In this document: piece after piece, positions 1 to 8,385 of the stretch | How the letters are laid out: each line of letters opens with the position of its first letter | How positions within the stretch are numbered: position 1 is the stretch's first letter | Source of the DNA: Dokdonella_A sp040002595 | GTDB taxonomy: Bacteria > Pseudomonadota > Gammaproteobacteria > Xanthomonadales > Rhodanobacteraceae | Assembly (NCBI GenBank): GCA_040002595.1 | Contig: JBDUED010000014.1 | Location: 1-26,995, forward strand | Length of the DNA stretch: 26,995 nt | Reading direction: 5' to 3' | Made by a program: the position numbers and the translations under genes | Notes under the pieces: model-generated | Told to the model about the DNA's origin: nothing | What the model saw: only the letters and a program-made list of their open reading frames with translations | The model's database searches: none

Positions 1-3000
1 GTGCCGTCGCCTTCGAGCACGGCGCGCGCAAGTTCCGCCTTGCGTTGCTGCAGCGCCTGGATTTTTTCCTCGACCGTGCCTTTGCAGATCAGCTTGTAGA
101 CGAATACCGGCTTGTCCTGGCCGATGCGATGCGCGCGATCGGTCGCCTGCATTTCGACCGCGGGATTCCACCACGGGTCGTAGTGGATCACGGTATCGGC
201 GGCGGTGAGATTCAAACCTACGCCGCCAGCCTTGAGGCTGATCAGAAACAGCGGCACGTTGCCGTCCTGGAAGTTCTTCACCAGATCGCCGCGTTGTGCC
301 GCGGGCGTTTGGCCGGTCAAGGTCTGCCATGGCAATTTGCGTTCGTCGAGCGCATTGCCGATCAGCGCGAGCATCTCGGCGAACTGGCTGAAAACGAGTA
401 CGCGGCGACCTTCATCAACGAGGCTGTCGAGAAGTTCCAGCAGCAGGTCGAGCTTCGCCGATTCCTTGACGCGCCGGGCGCCTTCGAGTTTGACCAGACG
501 TGGATCGCAGCACGCCTGGCGCAATTTGAGCAACGCGTCGAGCACGATGATGCCGCTTTGCGCGAGACCGCGCTTGCGCACTTCGGCGAGCACGCGTTCG
601 TGCTGCGCGAGGCGCAGGGTTTCGTAGAGTTCGCGCTGCGCGCCGTCGAGCTCGACCGCGCGCACGATCTCGGTCTTCGGCGGCAGATCATCGAGCACCT
701 CTTCCTTGCTCCGACGCAGCAGCAACGGTGCGATGCGACGCTTGAGACGATCGCGCTTGTCGACGTCGCCATGTTTTTCGATCGGCGTGCGATAGAAACG
801 CGTGAAGTCCTTGAGGTTGCCGAGCAAACCGGGTTCCACGGCGTCAAACTGCGCCCACAGTTCGCCCAGATGGTTTTCCAAGGGTGTGCCGGTCATGGCG
901 AGGCGTCGCCGCGCCGGCAATTTGCGCACGCTTTTCGCGGCGAGACTCTTGGAATTCTTTATCGCCTGCGCCTCGTCGAGAACCAGCAGCGCGTATTCGT
1001 ATGCAGCGAGTGCATCTTCGTCACGCGGCAGCAGGGGGTAGGTCGTGATAATGAGGTCGTGGCGCGGAATCTCCGCGTGCAGCTCGGCGCGCGCGGGACC
1101 ATGCAGCACGAGCACGGACAGGTCCGGTGCGAAGCGTGCAGTCTCATCGCGCCAGTTCGAGACGAGGCTGGTTGGTGCCACGATCAGCGCGGGCTTGTCG
1201 AGCCGGCCGCGTTGTTTCTCGGACAAAAGATGGGCGAGAACCTGCACGGTCTTGCCCAGGCCCATGTCGTCCGCAAGGATGCCGCCGAGGTTGAGATCGG
1301 CGAGGAAGCCCAGCCATGCCAGCCCATCGCGCTGATAGCCGCGCAAGGTCGCGCGGAAGCCGGGCGGTTCGAGCATCGGCTCGCGCGGTTCGCGCAGTCG
1401 TTGCAGCTCCGCACGCAGGCGCTCGCCGCCCTGCCACGGCAGATTCGCGGCGGCGCCTAGTTCGTCCAGCACCGGCGCCTGCGCTCGACGCAGCCGCAGC
1501 GAGCCTTCGGCGCCGGCAACGAGCGGGCGCTGCAACCATTCAAGTAGCGGCGCGATCAACTGGCGTAGTTTGGCCAGCTGCAACGGCACGCGACGGCGGG
1601 CGTCGATCGGCACCAGCCACACCGCATCCTCGGCTTCGCCTTTCCGCGCGCTGAGCGGAAACGCCGGATCGCTCAGCAGGCGATGCAGGATTGGCAGCAG
1701 ATCGACGCGTTCGCCACCAATGTCGATGCCCAACCGCAGGTCGAACCATGGGTTGCCCGGCTCTTCTTCGACTTCGGCATACCACGCGTCGGGCTCGTCG
1801 AGCAGGTCGAACGGAAATCCTTCGGCCGATTCCAGACGAAAGCCCAGCTCGCGCAGGCGCATCGTCAGCGCAAACACCTGATCGGCGCTGGCCAGCATGC
1901 CGCGGCCGTGTTCCAGCACGAGGTCGTTGTCCATCAGCGCATCGCGTGGCACGCCGGGCAGCTTGCCGAACAATTCCGCGGGCACCAGACCGATCTGTTC
2001 GAGGTGTTCGCTTGCGGCAATCTCACTGGCGCGGTCGCGTACGACCTCGATCACGCGATCGCCGTATCGGCGACGTTCGCGCGGCGGGGCGGGAAACTGC
2101 GGCAGGCGCACGCCCTCGTAGTCGAAACCCAGGCGCACCACGCCGGCTTGATAGCGTGCACCGCCAGGCGCGTGCACCGGCACCGCGCGCAGGGTCAACA
2201 CCGGCACCGGGGTGACTTCGCGCTGTTCGATGCGCGCCGGTGCCGGGGGAATCGGCAACGCAGCAAGTAACGGTGCATCCTTCCAGCGTTCGAGCAACAG
2301 AGGCACTTGTTCGGGCAGCAGCGGCGGCGCGCGCAATACCGCTTCGGCGAGCCGCGCTTCGCCATCGACGCGACCGAGCTCGTGTGCGATCGGGTCGCAA
2401 TACCAAAGGCCGCCGATGCGCAACAGGCGCGTCTTTGGCGATGCGCCGTCGACGCTCAATGCGAGTTTCTGGGTGCCGTCCTCGCGCGCATCCCAGCCGA
2501 TGCGCAAAGCGCGCGCGGGTGCTGAATGCAAGCGGCCACTCGAAGGCTTTTCGAGAAAACACGGTAATGCGACTAGCAGCTCGCGCAGCAGCGCCTCGTC
2601 AGCGGCGCCGCGCAATTGGAACCATTCGCCGCGGCCGTCATGCGCTGGCGCGCGCATGCGCAATTGCGCGACTATGCGGAACTCATCCGCGCTCAAGCCG
2701 CCCCATGGATCGGGATCGTAGGGCGCCGGCTGCAGCGACTGCGGCGAGACGAAACCGCCACGCTTGCCCGTTTTCATGCGCACTGCTTGAGCAAGCAAGC
2801 GCGGTAACGCGGCTTCACTCGTGCGCAGCACGATGCCGCATGTGCTTGCGCTACGGTCCGGCGTCGCAGGTACGCCGCTTGGCGCCGGCGTCTGCAGTGC
2901 ATCGAGCCAATTTTTCCACGCGCCGAGCTGCGGTTTGGCCGGCGAGGTCAACTCGTCCTTAAGCTTGGCGGCGCTGACGCGCAGCGTAGACAGCGCAGTT

Positions 3001-3296
3001 GCGGCAACGTGCTTGCACGCCGACTGCAACGGACAGGTGCAATGACTATCGAGACGAATGCGCGTGCCGTCGCGGCGCAGGTGCAGCATGGAGACATACG
3101 GATCCAGTGCACCACCACGCACAATGCCGAGCAGGGTTCCGTCGTCCGCGCGTTTCTCCCCCGCCATACCGTCCACGTACTTCACGCTCAGCACATGGCC
3201 GCGGCGCAGGTAGTCCGCGCCTTTTTCCAACGTGTGCGAATCGAGCAAGCGCGACAGGTTGCCGGCCAGCAAGGGGCGGAAGCTGACTTCGTCCAC
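1..3296 (-). CDS. SWIM zinc-finger SNF2-family DEAD/DEAH helicase (C-terminus cut by window edge)
   Basis: A Swi2/Snf2-type ATPase expected to translocate on double-stranded DNA or remodel nucleoprotein complexes in the cytoplasm. About 1098 codons are visible. A SWIM zinc-binding motif (C86-x-C88, C94-x-H96) lies near the N-terminus. A Walker A motif ADDMGLGKT is near residue 680, a DEAQ box near 774, and helicase motif VI TDRAHRIGQ near 1055; only the last few dozen residues seem to be missing. The chosen start is a GTG at 3296, 25 bases after the GIY-YIG stop. No convincing Shine-Dalgarno precedes it and the frame stays open further upstream, so the start is uncertain. It appears to be the last gene of the minus-strand operon. 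The family assignment is firm, but the cellular role of bacterial SWIM-SNF2 proteins is poorly known. Confidence 0.9.
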   Translation of the reverse strand, partial: MDEVSFRPLLAGNLSRLLDSHTLEKGADYLRRGHVLSVKYVDGMAGEKRADDGTLLGIVRGGALDPYVSMLHLRRDGTRIRLDSHCTCPLQSACKHVAATALSTLRVSAAKLKDELTSPAKPQLGAWKNWLDALQTPAPSGVPATPDRSASTCGIVLRTSEAALPRLLAQAVRMKTGKRGGFVSPQSLQPAPYDPDPWGGLSADEFRIVAQLRMRAPAHDGRGEWFQLRGAADEALLRELLVALPCFLEKPSSGRLHSAPARALRIGWDAREDGTQKLALSVDGASPKTRLLRIGGLWYCDPIAHELGRVDGEARLAEAVLRAPPLLPEQVPLLLERWKDAPLLAALPIPPAPARIEQREVTPVPVLTLRAVPVHAPGGARYQAGVVRLGFDYEGVRLPQFPAPPRERRRYGDRVIEVVRDRASEIAASEHLEQIGLVPAELFGKLPGVPRDALMDNDLVLEHGRGMLASADQVFALTMRLRELGFRLESAEGFPFDLLDEPDAWYAEVEEEPGNPWFDLRLGIDIGGERVDLLPILHRLLSDPAFPLSARKGEAEDAVWLVPIDARRRVPLQLAKLRQLIAPLLEWLQRPLVAGAEGSLRLRRAQAPVLDELGAAANLPWQGGERLRAELQRLREPREPMLEPPGFRATLRGYQRDGLAWLGFLADLNLGGILADDMGLGKTVQVLAHLLSEKQRGRLDKPALIVAPTSLVSNWRDETARFAPDLSVLVLHGPARAELHAEIPRHDLIITTYPLLPRDEDALAAYEYALLVLDEAQAIKNSKSLAAKSVRKLPARRRLAMTGTPLENHLGELWAQFDAVEPGLLGNLKDFTRFYRTPIEKHGDVDKRDRLKRRIAPLLLRRSKEEVLDDLPPKTEIVRAVELDGAQRELYETLRLAQHERVLAEVRKRGLAQSGIIVLDALLKLRQACCDPRLVKLEGARRVKESAKLDLLLELLDSLVDEGRRVLVFSQFAEMLALIGNALDERKLPWQTLTGQTPAAQRGDLVKNFQDGNVPLFLISLKAGGVGLNLTAADTVIHYDPWWNPAVEMQATDRAHRIGQDKPVFVYKLICKGTVEEKIQALQQRKAELARAVLEGDG

Positions 3297-3321
3297 GACG
3301 TTTACGGTTTGAGGAAACCCG

Positions 3322-3639
3322 TCATGGTGCCTTGCGCGTGCGCGCCGGTCCAGCCGCACGTGGCCCGTCGGCCGGATGCGTCGGGGATGTCCGGCACGCT
3401 TGCGCGCACAACGCGCGTTTGGCCTCCGCCGAGAGTCGCTTGACGGCGTACTCCGCTTGCAACGCACTCGACCGATCCGGATGGGCGAACGTGGCCAGCA
3501 CGCGCACCGGCGGATGTGCGCGCGTGTAGCGCGCGCCTTTGCCTGCCGCGTGCATCGCGTAGCGCTTGGCGACATCAAGCGCGATGCCGGTGTAGAGACT
3601 TCCGTCGCGGCATTCGATCACGTACACGAACCACGTCAT
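3322..3639 (-). CDS. GIY-YIG nuclease superfamily protein
   Basis: A 105-residue single-domain protein of the UPF0213/YhbQ kind. The N-terminal block YVIECRDGSLYTGI is the GIY-YIG signature with usual substitutions, followed by a conserved Arg (KRY) and an H-x-AGKGARYTR segment. A Glu sits in the later QAEYAVKRLS helix, the usual position of the metal-binding Glu. Family members are small, stand-alone putative DNA endonucleases of unproven role. The ATG at 3639 was chosen because homology begins there; the frame is open upstream from a TTG at 3981, but that stretch is arginine-rich shadow sequence over the preceding gene. It starts 14 bases after the dehydratase stop, so co-transcription is likely. 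The tail beyond about residue 82 (ACRTSP to the end) is not conserved in character. Confidence 0.85.
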   Translation of the reverse strand: MTWFVYVIECRDGSLYTGIALDVAKRYAMHAAGKGARYTRAHPPVRVLATFAHPDRSSALQAEYAVKRLSAEAKRALCAQACRTSPTHPADGPRAAGPARTRKAP

Positions 3640-3653
3640 CGTGCTTGGCGTCG

Positions 3654-4097
3654 TTACGCCGGATTCGTTGCTGGCGCCACCATGACGGCGGCACGGCCGC
3701 TGGCGAGCAGGTGGCCGGCGTGCTCGACGCGGAAGGCGTATTGCCAGCTTCCTTCGCTGCCTAGCAAACGTTCGGCGTGCACGTCGAGTACGCCGGGCAG
3801 GGTGTCGATGCGATCGACCAGCAATTCCACCGCGCGCAGCGAAACCAGAAAGCCGGGCGCGGCCTTGCCGCCGGCAGCTCGCGCCAACAGCCCACCGTGC
3901 ACAGCCATCGCCTGCGCGCCGTATTCGCACAAATGCAGGGCGCGCAGTTTGTCGTCGCTGCGCAGCGGGTTGTCGCCGCAACGATGAGATTGGCTGCGCG
4001 CATGGATAGCGTCGTCGCTCCAGTCAATCACGTCGTCGAGCAGACACATTGCACCCTGGTGCGGGATCAGCATCGACCAGTCGGATTTGGACAGCAT
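3654..4097 (-). CDS. ApeP-like 3-hydroxyacyl-ACP dehydratase (hot-dog fold)
   Basis: A 147-residue hot-dog protein likely to dehydrate 3-hydroxyacyl-ACP intermediates during aryl polyene chain building. The N-terminal motif LIPHQGAMCLLDDV (His13) matches the substrate-binding motif of FabZ-like and ApeP-like dehydratases. A CEYGAQAMAVHG helix (Glu58) follows, where the second catalytic acid is expected. The ATG at 4097 overlaps the MMPL stop as TGATG, which fixes the start by translational coupling; an upstream in-frame extension lies wholly within the MMPL coding region and was discarded. It is the last pigment gene in the operon before the GIY-YIG gene. A second, FabA/Z-like dehydratase occurs in the same operon, as in aryl polyene clusters, where two dehydratases are usual. 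Confidence 0.82.
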   Translation of the reverse strand: MLSKSDWSMLIPHQGAMCLLDDVIDWSDDAIHARSQSHRCGDNPLRSDDKLRALHLCEYGAQAMAVHGGLLARAAGGKAAPGFLVSLRAVELLVDRIDTLPGVLDVHAERLLGSEGSWQYAFRVEHAGHLLASGRAAVMVAPATNPA

Positions 4098-6430
4098 CAA
4101 TGGCGATCCTGACGTTCGCGCGCCATCAGGATCGACAGGCAGAAATGAAAACCGACACCGAGGGCGACGGTGAGGCCGATCGCGCGCAGCACCGGCAGTG
4201 ATGACCATGCCTGCATTCCGAATACGAGCAAGGCGGACAGTACGCACACGATCGTCGCGTGCAAGGTGCGCCGACCCTCGCGTGCGTCGGCCACCGGCCG
4301 CTCGAAAAACAACGCGTAATGCAGGCCGAGTCCAGCCGCGAGCGTGAGCGCGACGAGATGAAACAATGACAAGGAAATCCCGCTCGCGCGTTCAACCACA
4401 AGCACCAGCAAGGTTGCCAGCGACATCGGCGCCAGCACATGCCAGGCGCGGCGCACACTGCGCAATGCGATCACAACGGTCGCAGCGAGCAGCAACAAGG
4501 CCAGGCCGAGCGCACGCAGGATGCGTTCGCGGTACGCGATGACCAGCGATTCGGAGGCGCCCTTCAAATCGAGCAGACGCACTTGGCCATTTGTCGTCTG
4601 CGTGAACGCGATGAGCGCGTCGGCATCGCGCACGCCGGACAAGGTTGCAAGGCCGAGCCAGCCGTCGTCGCGGTGCACCAGCATCGAGGTCAGACGCGCG
4701 CCGAGCGGTGATTTCTCGAACGCCGCAGGCGTCAATGGCGGCAAGTGGCGCGCGGTTTCGACATCGGCAAGAAACGGCGCGAACAGATCCGTGCGGAACG
4801 GCAGATCGGCACTGGCGGTGGTCAGCGCCGCTTGCAACGTCGCGCGATCGGGCAGCTTCGCCTGCCGCGCGCGTTGTGTCGCGAGGCTTGGCAGATAACG
4901 ACTCGGCAATTCCGCCGCGTCGAGCGCGTGTTGCGCGACCAGCGCATCGAGGCGCGGTTCCAGCGTTTCGGACAAGGCGAGCACAGCGTCCGCATCCTTG
5001 CCGCGCAGCACCAGCAAATAGCGCACATCTGGGGCGCCGAGTTCGCCGCGCAGTTTCGCATCGCGCAGCAACAAATCCTGTGGCACCGGCGTCAGGGCGG
5101 CGAGATCGTTTTGCCACATCGGCCCGGGTGCAAACCACAATACGAGCAGCGCAGCGGCGGTCAGTGCCCACGGCAACCAGCGCGGACGCGGCAAGCGGTC
5201 GATCAAGCGCGCAGCGCGCGCCAGGCCCGGCGTGTCGGCAGCGTCACGAAAACGCGTCGGCAGTACGCGCGGCAACAAATAGCGCGTGCTGAGACCCGCG
5301 ATAAGAAGACCGACGATCGTGAACACCGCCAGCTGCTGCAAGCCGGTCACGCCGGAAACGAAAAACGCCAGATACGCGATTGCTGCCGATGCGATCGCGG
5401 TGGCCAGCAGCGGCCACAATGCGCGCACGCTGGTCAAGGCATCTTCGCCATCACGTCGATGACTGAGTACGCGGATTGGATATTCCTGCGCCACGCCGAG
5501 CAGGGTGAATCCGAACGCGAGGGTGATGCCGTGCGCTGATCCAAAAAAAAGCGCCAGCGCCGCGACGCCTGCCAGTCCGCCGCTCAACACCGGCAATGCC
5601 GCGAGCAGCAAGGACGGCAGGCTGCGGTACGCGAGTAGCAACAACACGATGAAACCGAGCGAGCTGACCGCGCCAATCCGATCCGCTTCGGCGCGCGTCT
5701 TCGCGCTGATCAGCACGCTGAAATAACCCGGACCGCTGAGCGTGAGTTTGGCTGTGCCTGCATCCGGCAGCGAGTGAAAAGCATTTTCCAGCGCGCCGAT
5801 GGCGGCGCCCTGTGCGGCCGGATCGAATCCGGCTCCGCGCGTCTGTGCCAGCAGCAGCGCGGTGCCCGACGACGAAAACCACACCCCATCGCGCATCGCT
5901 GGCGCCTTGGGCGGCGACCAGCGTTGCGCAAGCGCGAGTATTTCGAGAGTCGGATCGCGCGCCAGCAAGGGCTTGAGCAAGGCGGCCGCAGGCGAGGCGA
6001 GATCCTCAATGCGTTGCTGGAGTTGTTCGCCCAGATACGTCGCATCCATTGCGTGCTGATCGAGCGTCGGCGACAGCAGGTAGCGATAGGGAAGCAGCGT
6101 GGCGTCCAGCCGCGAAGGATCGAATGCGCCGTTGATCACTTGCTCGAAATGGCTGTCTGCGTGCAATTTTTCCGCAAGGCCGCGGCTCAGGTTTGCCAAG
6201 GTGGCTTCCGATCCGCCTTCGATTTCAATCAGCAGCAGACGCGAACCCGGCCCTTCGCCAATCTGGTCCATCAGCAGTTGCTGGTCCGGCGTCTGCGGCG
6301 GCGGCATGAAACTGCGCAGGTCGGTGCTGATGCGCAAGCTGTGGATCGCGAAGACAGCGACGACGACGAGTGCCAGCAGCCATGCGCCGAGCAGCAACCA
6401 TGTTTGCGTGCGGCGCCGCAGATCGCTCAC
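4097..6430 (-). CDS. MMPL/RND-family lipid exporter of the pigment cluster (ApeM-like)
   Basis: A 777-residue inner-membrane transporter of the MMPL (RND-like) family, predicted to move the finished aryl polyene lipid towards the outer membrane. One membrane segment lies at about residues 12-32. A large periplasmic domain follows, then a block of hydrophobic helices from about 245 to 400, another single segment near 425, a second periplasmic domain, and a final helical block from about 645 to 770. This is the two-fold repeat expected of RND proteins. The start is a GTG at 6430 that overlaps the LolA-like stop as GTGA; a GTG seven codons earlier lies inside the upstream gene. Comparable MMPL genes occur in xanthomonadin and aryl polyene clusters beside a LolA-like carrier, exactly as here. 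Confidence 0.88.
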   Translation of the reverse strand: MSDLRRRTQTWLLLGAWLLALVVVAVFAIHSLRISTDLRSFMPPPQTPDQQLLMDQIGEGPGSRLLLIEIEGGSEATLANLSRGLAEKLHADSHFEQVINGAFDPSRLDATLLPYRYLLSPTLDQHAMDATYLGEQLQQRIEDLASPAAALLKPLLARDPTLEILALAQRWSPPKAPAMRDGVWFSSSGTALLLAQTRGAGFDPAAQGAAIGALENAFHSLPDAGTAKLTLSGPGYFSVLISAKTRAEADRIGAVSSLGFIVLLLLAYRSLPSLLLAALPVLSGGLAGVAALALFFGSAHGITLAFGFTLLGVAQEYPIRVLSHRRDGEDALTSVRALWPLLATAIASAAIAYLAFFVSGVTGLQQLAVFTIVGLLIAGLSTRYLLPRVLPTRFRDAADTPGLARAARLIDRLPRPRWLPWALTAAALLVLWFAPGPMWQNDLAALTPVPQDLLLRDAKLRGELGAPDVRYLLVLRGKDADAVLALSETLEPRLDALVAQHALDAAELPSRYLPSLATQRARQAKLPDRATLQAALTTASADLPFRTDLFAPFLADVETARHLPPLTPAAFEKSPLGARLTSMLVHRDDGWLGLATLSGVRDADALIAFTQTTNGQVRLLDLKGASESLVIAYRERILRALGLALLLLAATVVIALRSVRRAWHVLAPMSLATLLVLVVERASGISLSLFHLVALTLAAGLGLHYALFFERPVADAREGRRTLHATIVCVLSALLVFGMQAWSSLPVLRAIGLTVALGVGFHFCLSILMARERQDRH

Positions 6431-7113
6431 GGCGTTTTCAGGCCACGGCACAATGCATCGATCTGCGGTTGCGAAGGGCGCGACGAAAGCTTTGCGCTGG
6501 CGAGCGTATCGACCAGCAAAACGTTGACGTCGCCGTCGGCCTCACGCGTACGAAAACAACGCGGTGTGCTGCCCACGCCATCGACATCAATGGCGCTGGT
6601 GCGGCGCGCGAGACGGCTGTCGCGCGGTTTGAGAGTCAGCCGCCAGCGTGCGGCATTGCCGCTTGCGCTAAACGTGAAATCCTCGGCCAACGTTTTTGCG
6701 TCGCCTCCAAGCAGCGCCGCGAAACCGCGCAGAAAGCCTTCCAGTTCCGGCGCTTGATCAAGTGAAAACGTACGCGGTTCGGCATCGCCGCGGCGCACGC
6801 TCGCCATGCCATCGGCGACCTTGACCTGTTCGCGGTACGGCGTGTCGACGCGTTTGCCGAGCTTGCCGGGACCTTCATATTCCAATTCGCCGCGCAGGAT
6901 CAGGGGACGATCGAGCAGTCCGGAAAAGCGAACTTCGGTATACGCCGTGCGGGCCGGTGTCGGCCGTTTGAGACTCGCGATCAGGGTGAGTGCATCGACA
7001 GCCGCCGGCGCAGCGGTGACCGCTGACGCCATGCTACACAGAGGCGTCGAGCACAGCGCCCCGGTCAGCAGGATGCTCAGCAGCATCAAAACCTTCGAGA
7101 TTCCAGAAGTCAT
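6427..7113 (-). CDS. LolA-like periplasmic lipid/lipoprotein carrier of the pigment cluster (ApeL-like)
   Basis: About 228 residues with an N-terminal signal peptide: one Lys, then a hydrophobic run, with probable cleavage after the CSMASA segment near residue 31. The mature part reads as an outer-membrane lipoprotein carrier-like domain, with the characteristic block RFSGLLDRPLILRGELEYEG near residues 61-80. It probably chaperones the pigment lipid across the periplasm in partnership with the MMPL protein immediately downstream. The start is uncertain: ATG 7113 gives a conventional signal peptide with a Lys, while ATG 7086 is preceded by GAAGG but lacks positive charge. Either start lies inside the 3' end of the acyltransferase gene, in another frame. 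Confidence 0.8.
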   Translation of the reverse strand: MTSGISKVLMLLSILLTGALCSTPLCSMASAVTAAPAAVDALTLIASLKRPTPARTAYTEVRFSGLLDRPLILRGELEYEGPGKLGKRVDTPYREQVKVADGMASVRRGDAEPRTFSLDQAPELEGFLRGFAALLGGDAKTLAEDFTFSASGNAARWRLTLKPRDSRLARRTSAIDVDGVGSTPRCFRTREADGDVNVLLVDTLASAKLSSRPSQPQIDALCRGLKTP

Positions 7114-7990
7114 GCCAGTTAAACCAGTTGTAGGGATCTTGGCGAACATGATGCTCCAGGCGAGCTGCATAACGCTGAACGACATTGCGCAATTCCGCCG
7201 TACGTGCCCGCCGCGGCAGGTTCAGTTGCTCTGAGAACATCTCGAAGTACAGGTCGTAGCGATTGCCGCCGTGGTACATGCCGAAACACAGCAGGATCGG
7301 CACCTTCAGAACGGCACCAAGCAGGAACGGGGCAACCGGAAACGCAGCCGGTGCGCCGAAGAAATCGACCACCACGGTCGCTTCGTGCGGGCGGGCGCGG
7401 TCGGCCAGCAAGGTCATCAGCGCGCCTTCGCGCATCGCTTCGCCGAGCGCAAGGACAATGTCGGTGCTCGATCGCGACGCGTCGATGACGTTGCGTCCGA
7501 TGTCCGGGTTGATGGCATGGAGCAGTCGGGTCAGCGCCGGCGTGTGTTGCGTGTCGAGTACGACGCGAACCTTGATATCGGGACGTTCAGCGGCGGCGAC
7601 GCGCAGCACTTCGAAGCTTCCCACATGCGAACCGAGCAGCAGCGCGCCGCGATCGGGGCGGATGCTTTGGTGAAGTTCGGCCACACCGTGCATGCGGACG
7701 TCGAATCCGCGGAAGCGATCGTTGAGCAGGAAAACACGGTCGAGAAGCGTCGAGGCGAAGCGATGGATATGACGCAGCACTTCAAACGTGGTCGCTGGCC
7801 GCGCGAACGCGCGCTGCAGGAATTGGCGCGAAACACGGCGCTCGAAGGGGCGCCGGAAAAAGAAATAAAGTGTGATCGGATACAGGATCACGCGCGCAAC
7901 CGAGCGCCCGAACGTCAAGCCGATCGAGCGCAGCAGCCAGATCGCAAAACGTCCGCCACCTTCGGGGCGTTCGGTCCAGTGTTCCGTCAT
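7034..7990 (-). CDS. LpxL-like lysophospholipid acyltransferase of the pigment cluster
   Basis: A 318-residue acyltransferase of the LpxL/HtrB superfamily. A membrane-associated N-terminal helix (about residues 15-45) precedes the core. The catalytic H-x4-E motif is HVGSFE (His122, Glu127) in a typical LLLGSHVGSFE context, and PVAPFLLGAVLKVPIL later resembles the acceptor-binding region. In aryl polyene and xanthomonadin clusters such enzymes are thought to attach the polyene or a fatty acid to a glycerol or sugar head group at the inner membrane; that role here is inferred from the neighbours. The ATG at 7990 overlaps the dehydratase stop as ATGA, fixing the start. In E. coli-type clusters the acyltransferase belongs to a glycosyltransferase fusion (ApeJ); no glycosyltransferase part is present here. 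Confidence 0.85.
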   Translation of the reverse strand: MTEHWTERPEGGGRFAIWLLRSIGLTFGRSVARVILYPITLYFFFRRPFERRVSRQFLQRAFARPATTFEVLRHIHRFASTLLDRVFLLNDRFRGFDVRMHGVAELHQSIRPDRGALLLGSHVGSFEVLRVAAAERPDIKVRVVLDTQHTPALTRLLHAINPDIGRNVIDASRSSTDIVLALGEAMREGALMTLLADRARPHEATVVVDFFGAPAAFPVAPFLLGAVLKVPILLCFGMYHGGNRYDLYFEMFSEQLNLPRRARTAELRNVVQRYAARLEHHVRQDPYNWFNWHDFWNLEGFDAAEHPADRGAVLDASV

Positions 7991-8385
7991 GGGCGCTCGG
8001 CCAGTGACGGCAGTGTTCGATTGGACATTTCCTGGTTTCCTTCGTCCTCGCGCATGATGACTGCGTGAGTCTCCTCGCCCCATCGCGCAAACTCCAACTC
8101 GCCGTCGCCGCCGAGTATCGGTGTTCCAGCACGTTCGATCTGAAAGCGCACGCGCGTGCCATCGAGGGCTATCGTCAATTGTGCCTCTTGTTCAGGCAGC
8201 AATGGAGCGAGGAATTTTAGCGCGCGAATGCGTCTTAGAGGGCCGGCGTCGGCGCGCTCCAGCGCAGCCGCGATGCAATCGAGTAGTACCACGCCGGGCA
8301 CTACCGGGTTGCCAGGAAAATGCCCTGCGAGACTCGGGTGCCGAGCCGCAATGCACACGCGTGTGGTGATGTTCGCGCCGGTCAT
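7987..8385 (-). CDS. ApeI-like hydroxyacyl-ACP dehydratase (FabA/FabZ hot-dog family)
   Basis: A 132-residue hot-dog protein carrying the FabZ hallmark GHFPGNPVVPGV (His22). The catalytic acid that is normally Glu in FabZ appears as Asp36 in the following VLLDCI segment, a substitution seen in dehydratases of aryl polyene clusters. It should catalyse removal of water from 3-hydroxyacyl-ACP to make the conjugated double bonds. The ATG at 8385 overlaps the upstream COG4648 stop as ATGA, and its own stop overlaps the acyltransferase start in the same manner. The frame remains open upstream to 8922, but that part is arginine-rich antisense-like sequence over the membrane protein gene. Confidence 0.85.
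   Translation of the reverse strand: MTGANITTRVCIAARHPSLAGHFPGNPVVPGVVLLDCIAAALERADAGPLRRIRALKFLAPLLPEQEAQLTIALDGTRVRFQIERAGTPILGGDGELEFARWGEETHAVIMREDEGNQEMSNRTLPSLAERP

Noticed and set aside
45..1460. A 471-residue open frame on the plus strand
   Set aside because: It is antisense to the SNF2 helicase, whose motifs (MGLGKT, DEAQ, TDRAHRIGQ) are read on the minus strand. Long antisense frames are common in this GC-rich DNA and the product has no recognisable domain.
3639..3981. An N-terminal extension of the GIY-YIG protein from a TTG at 3981
   Set aside because: The extra 114 residues are arginine-rich, overlap the dehydratase gene in another frame and precede the family's usual start.
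5774..6757. A 327-residue plus-strand frame across the MMPL/LolA junction
   Set aside because: It is antisense to two genes with clear membrane or family features and a GTGA junction.
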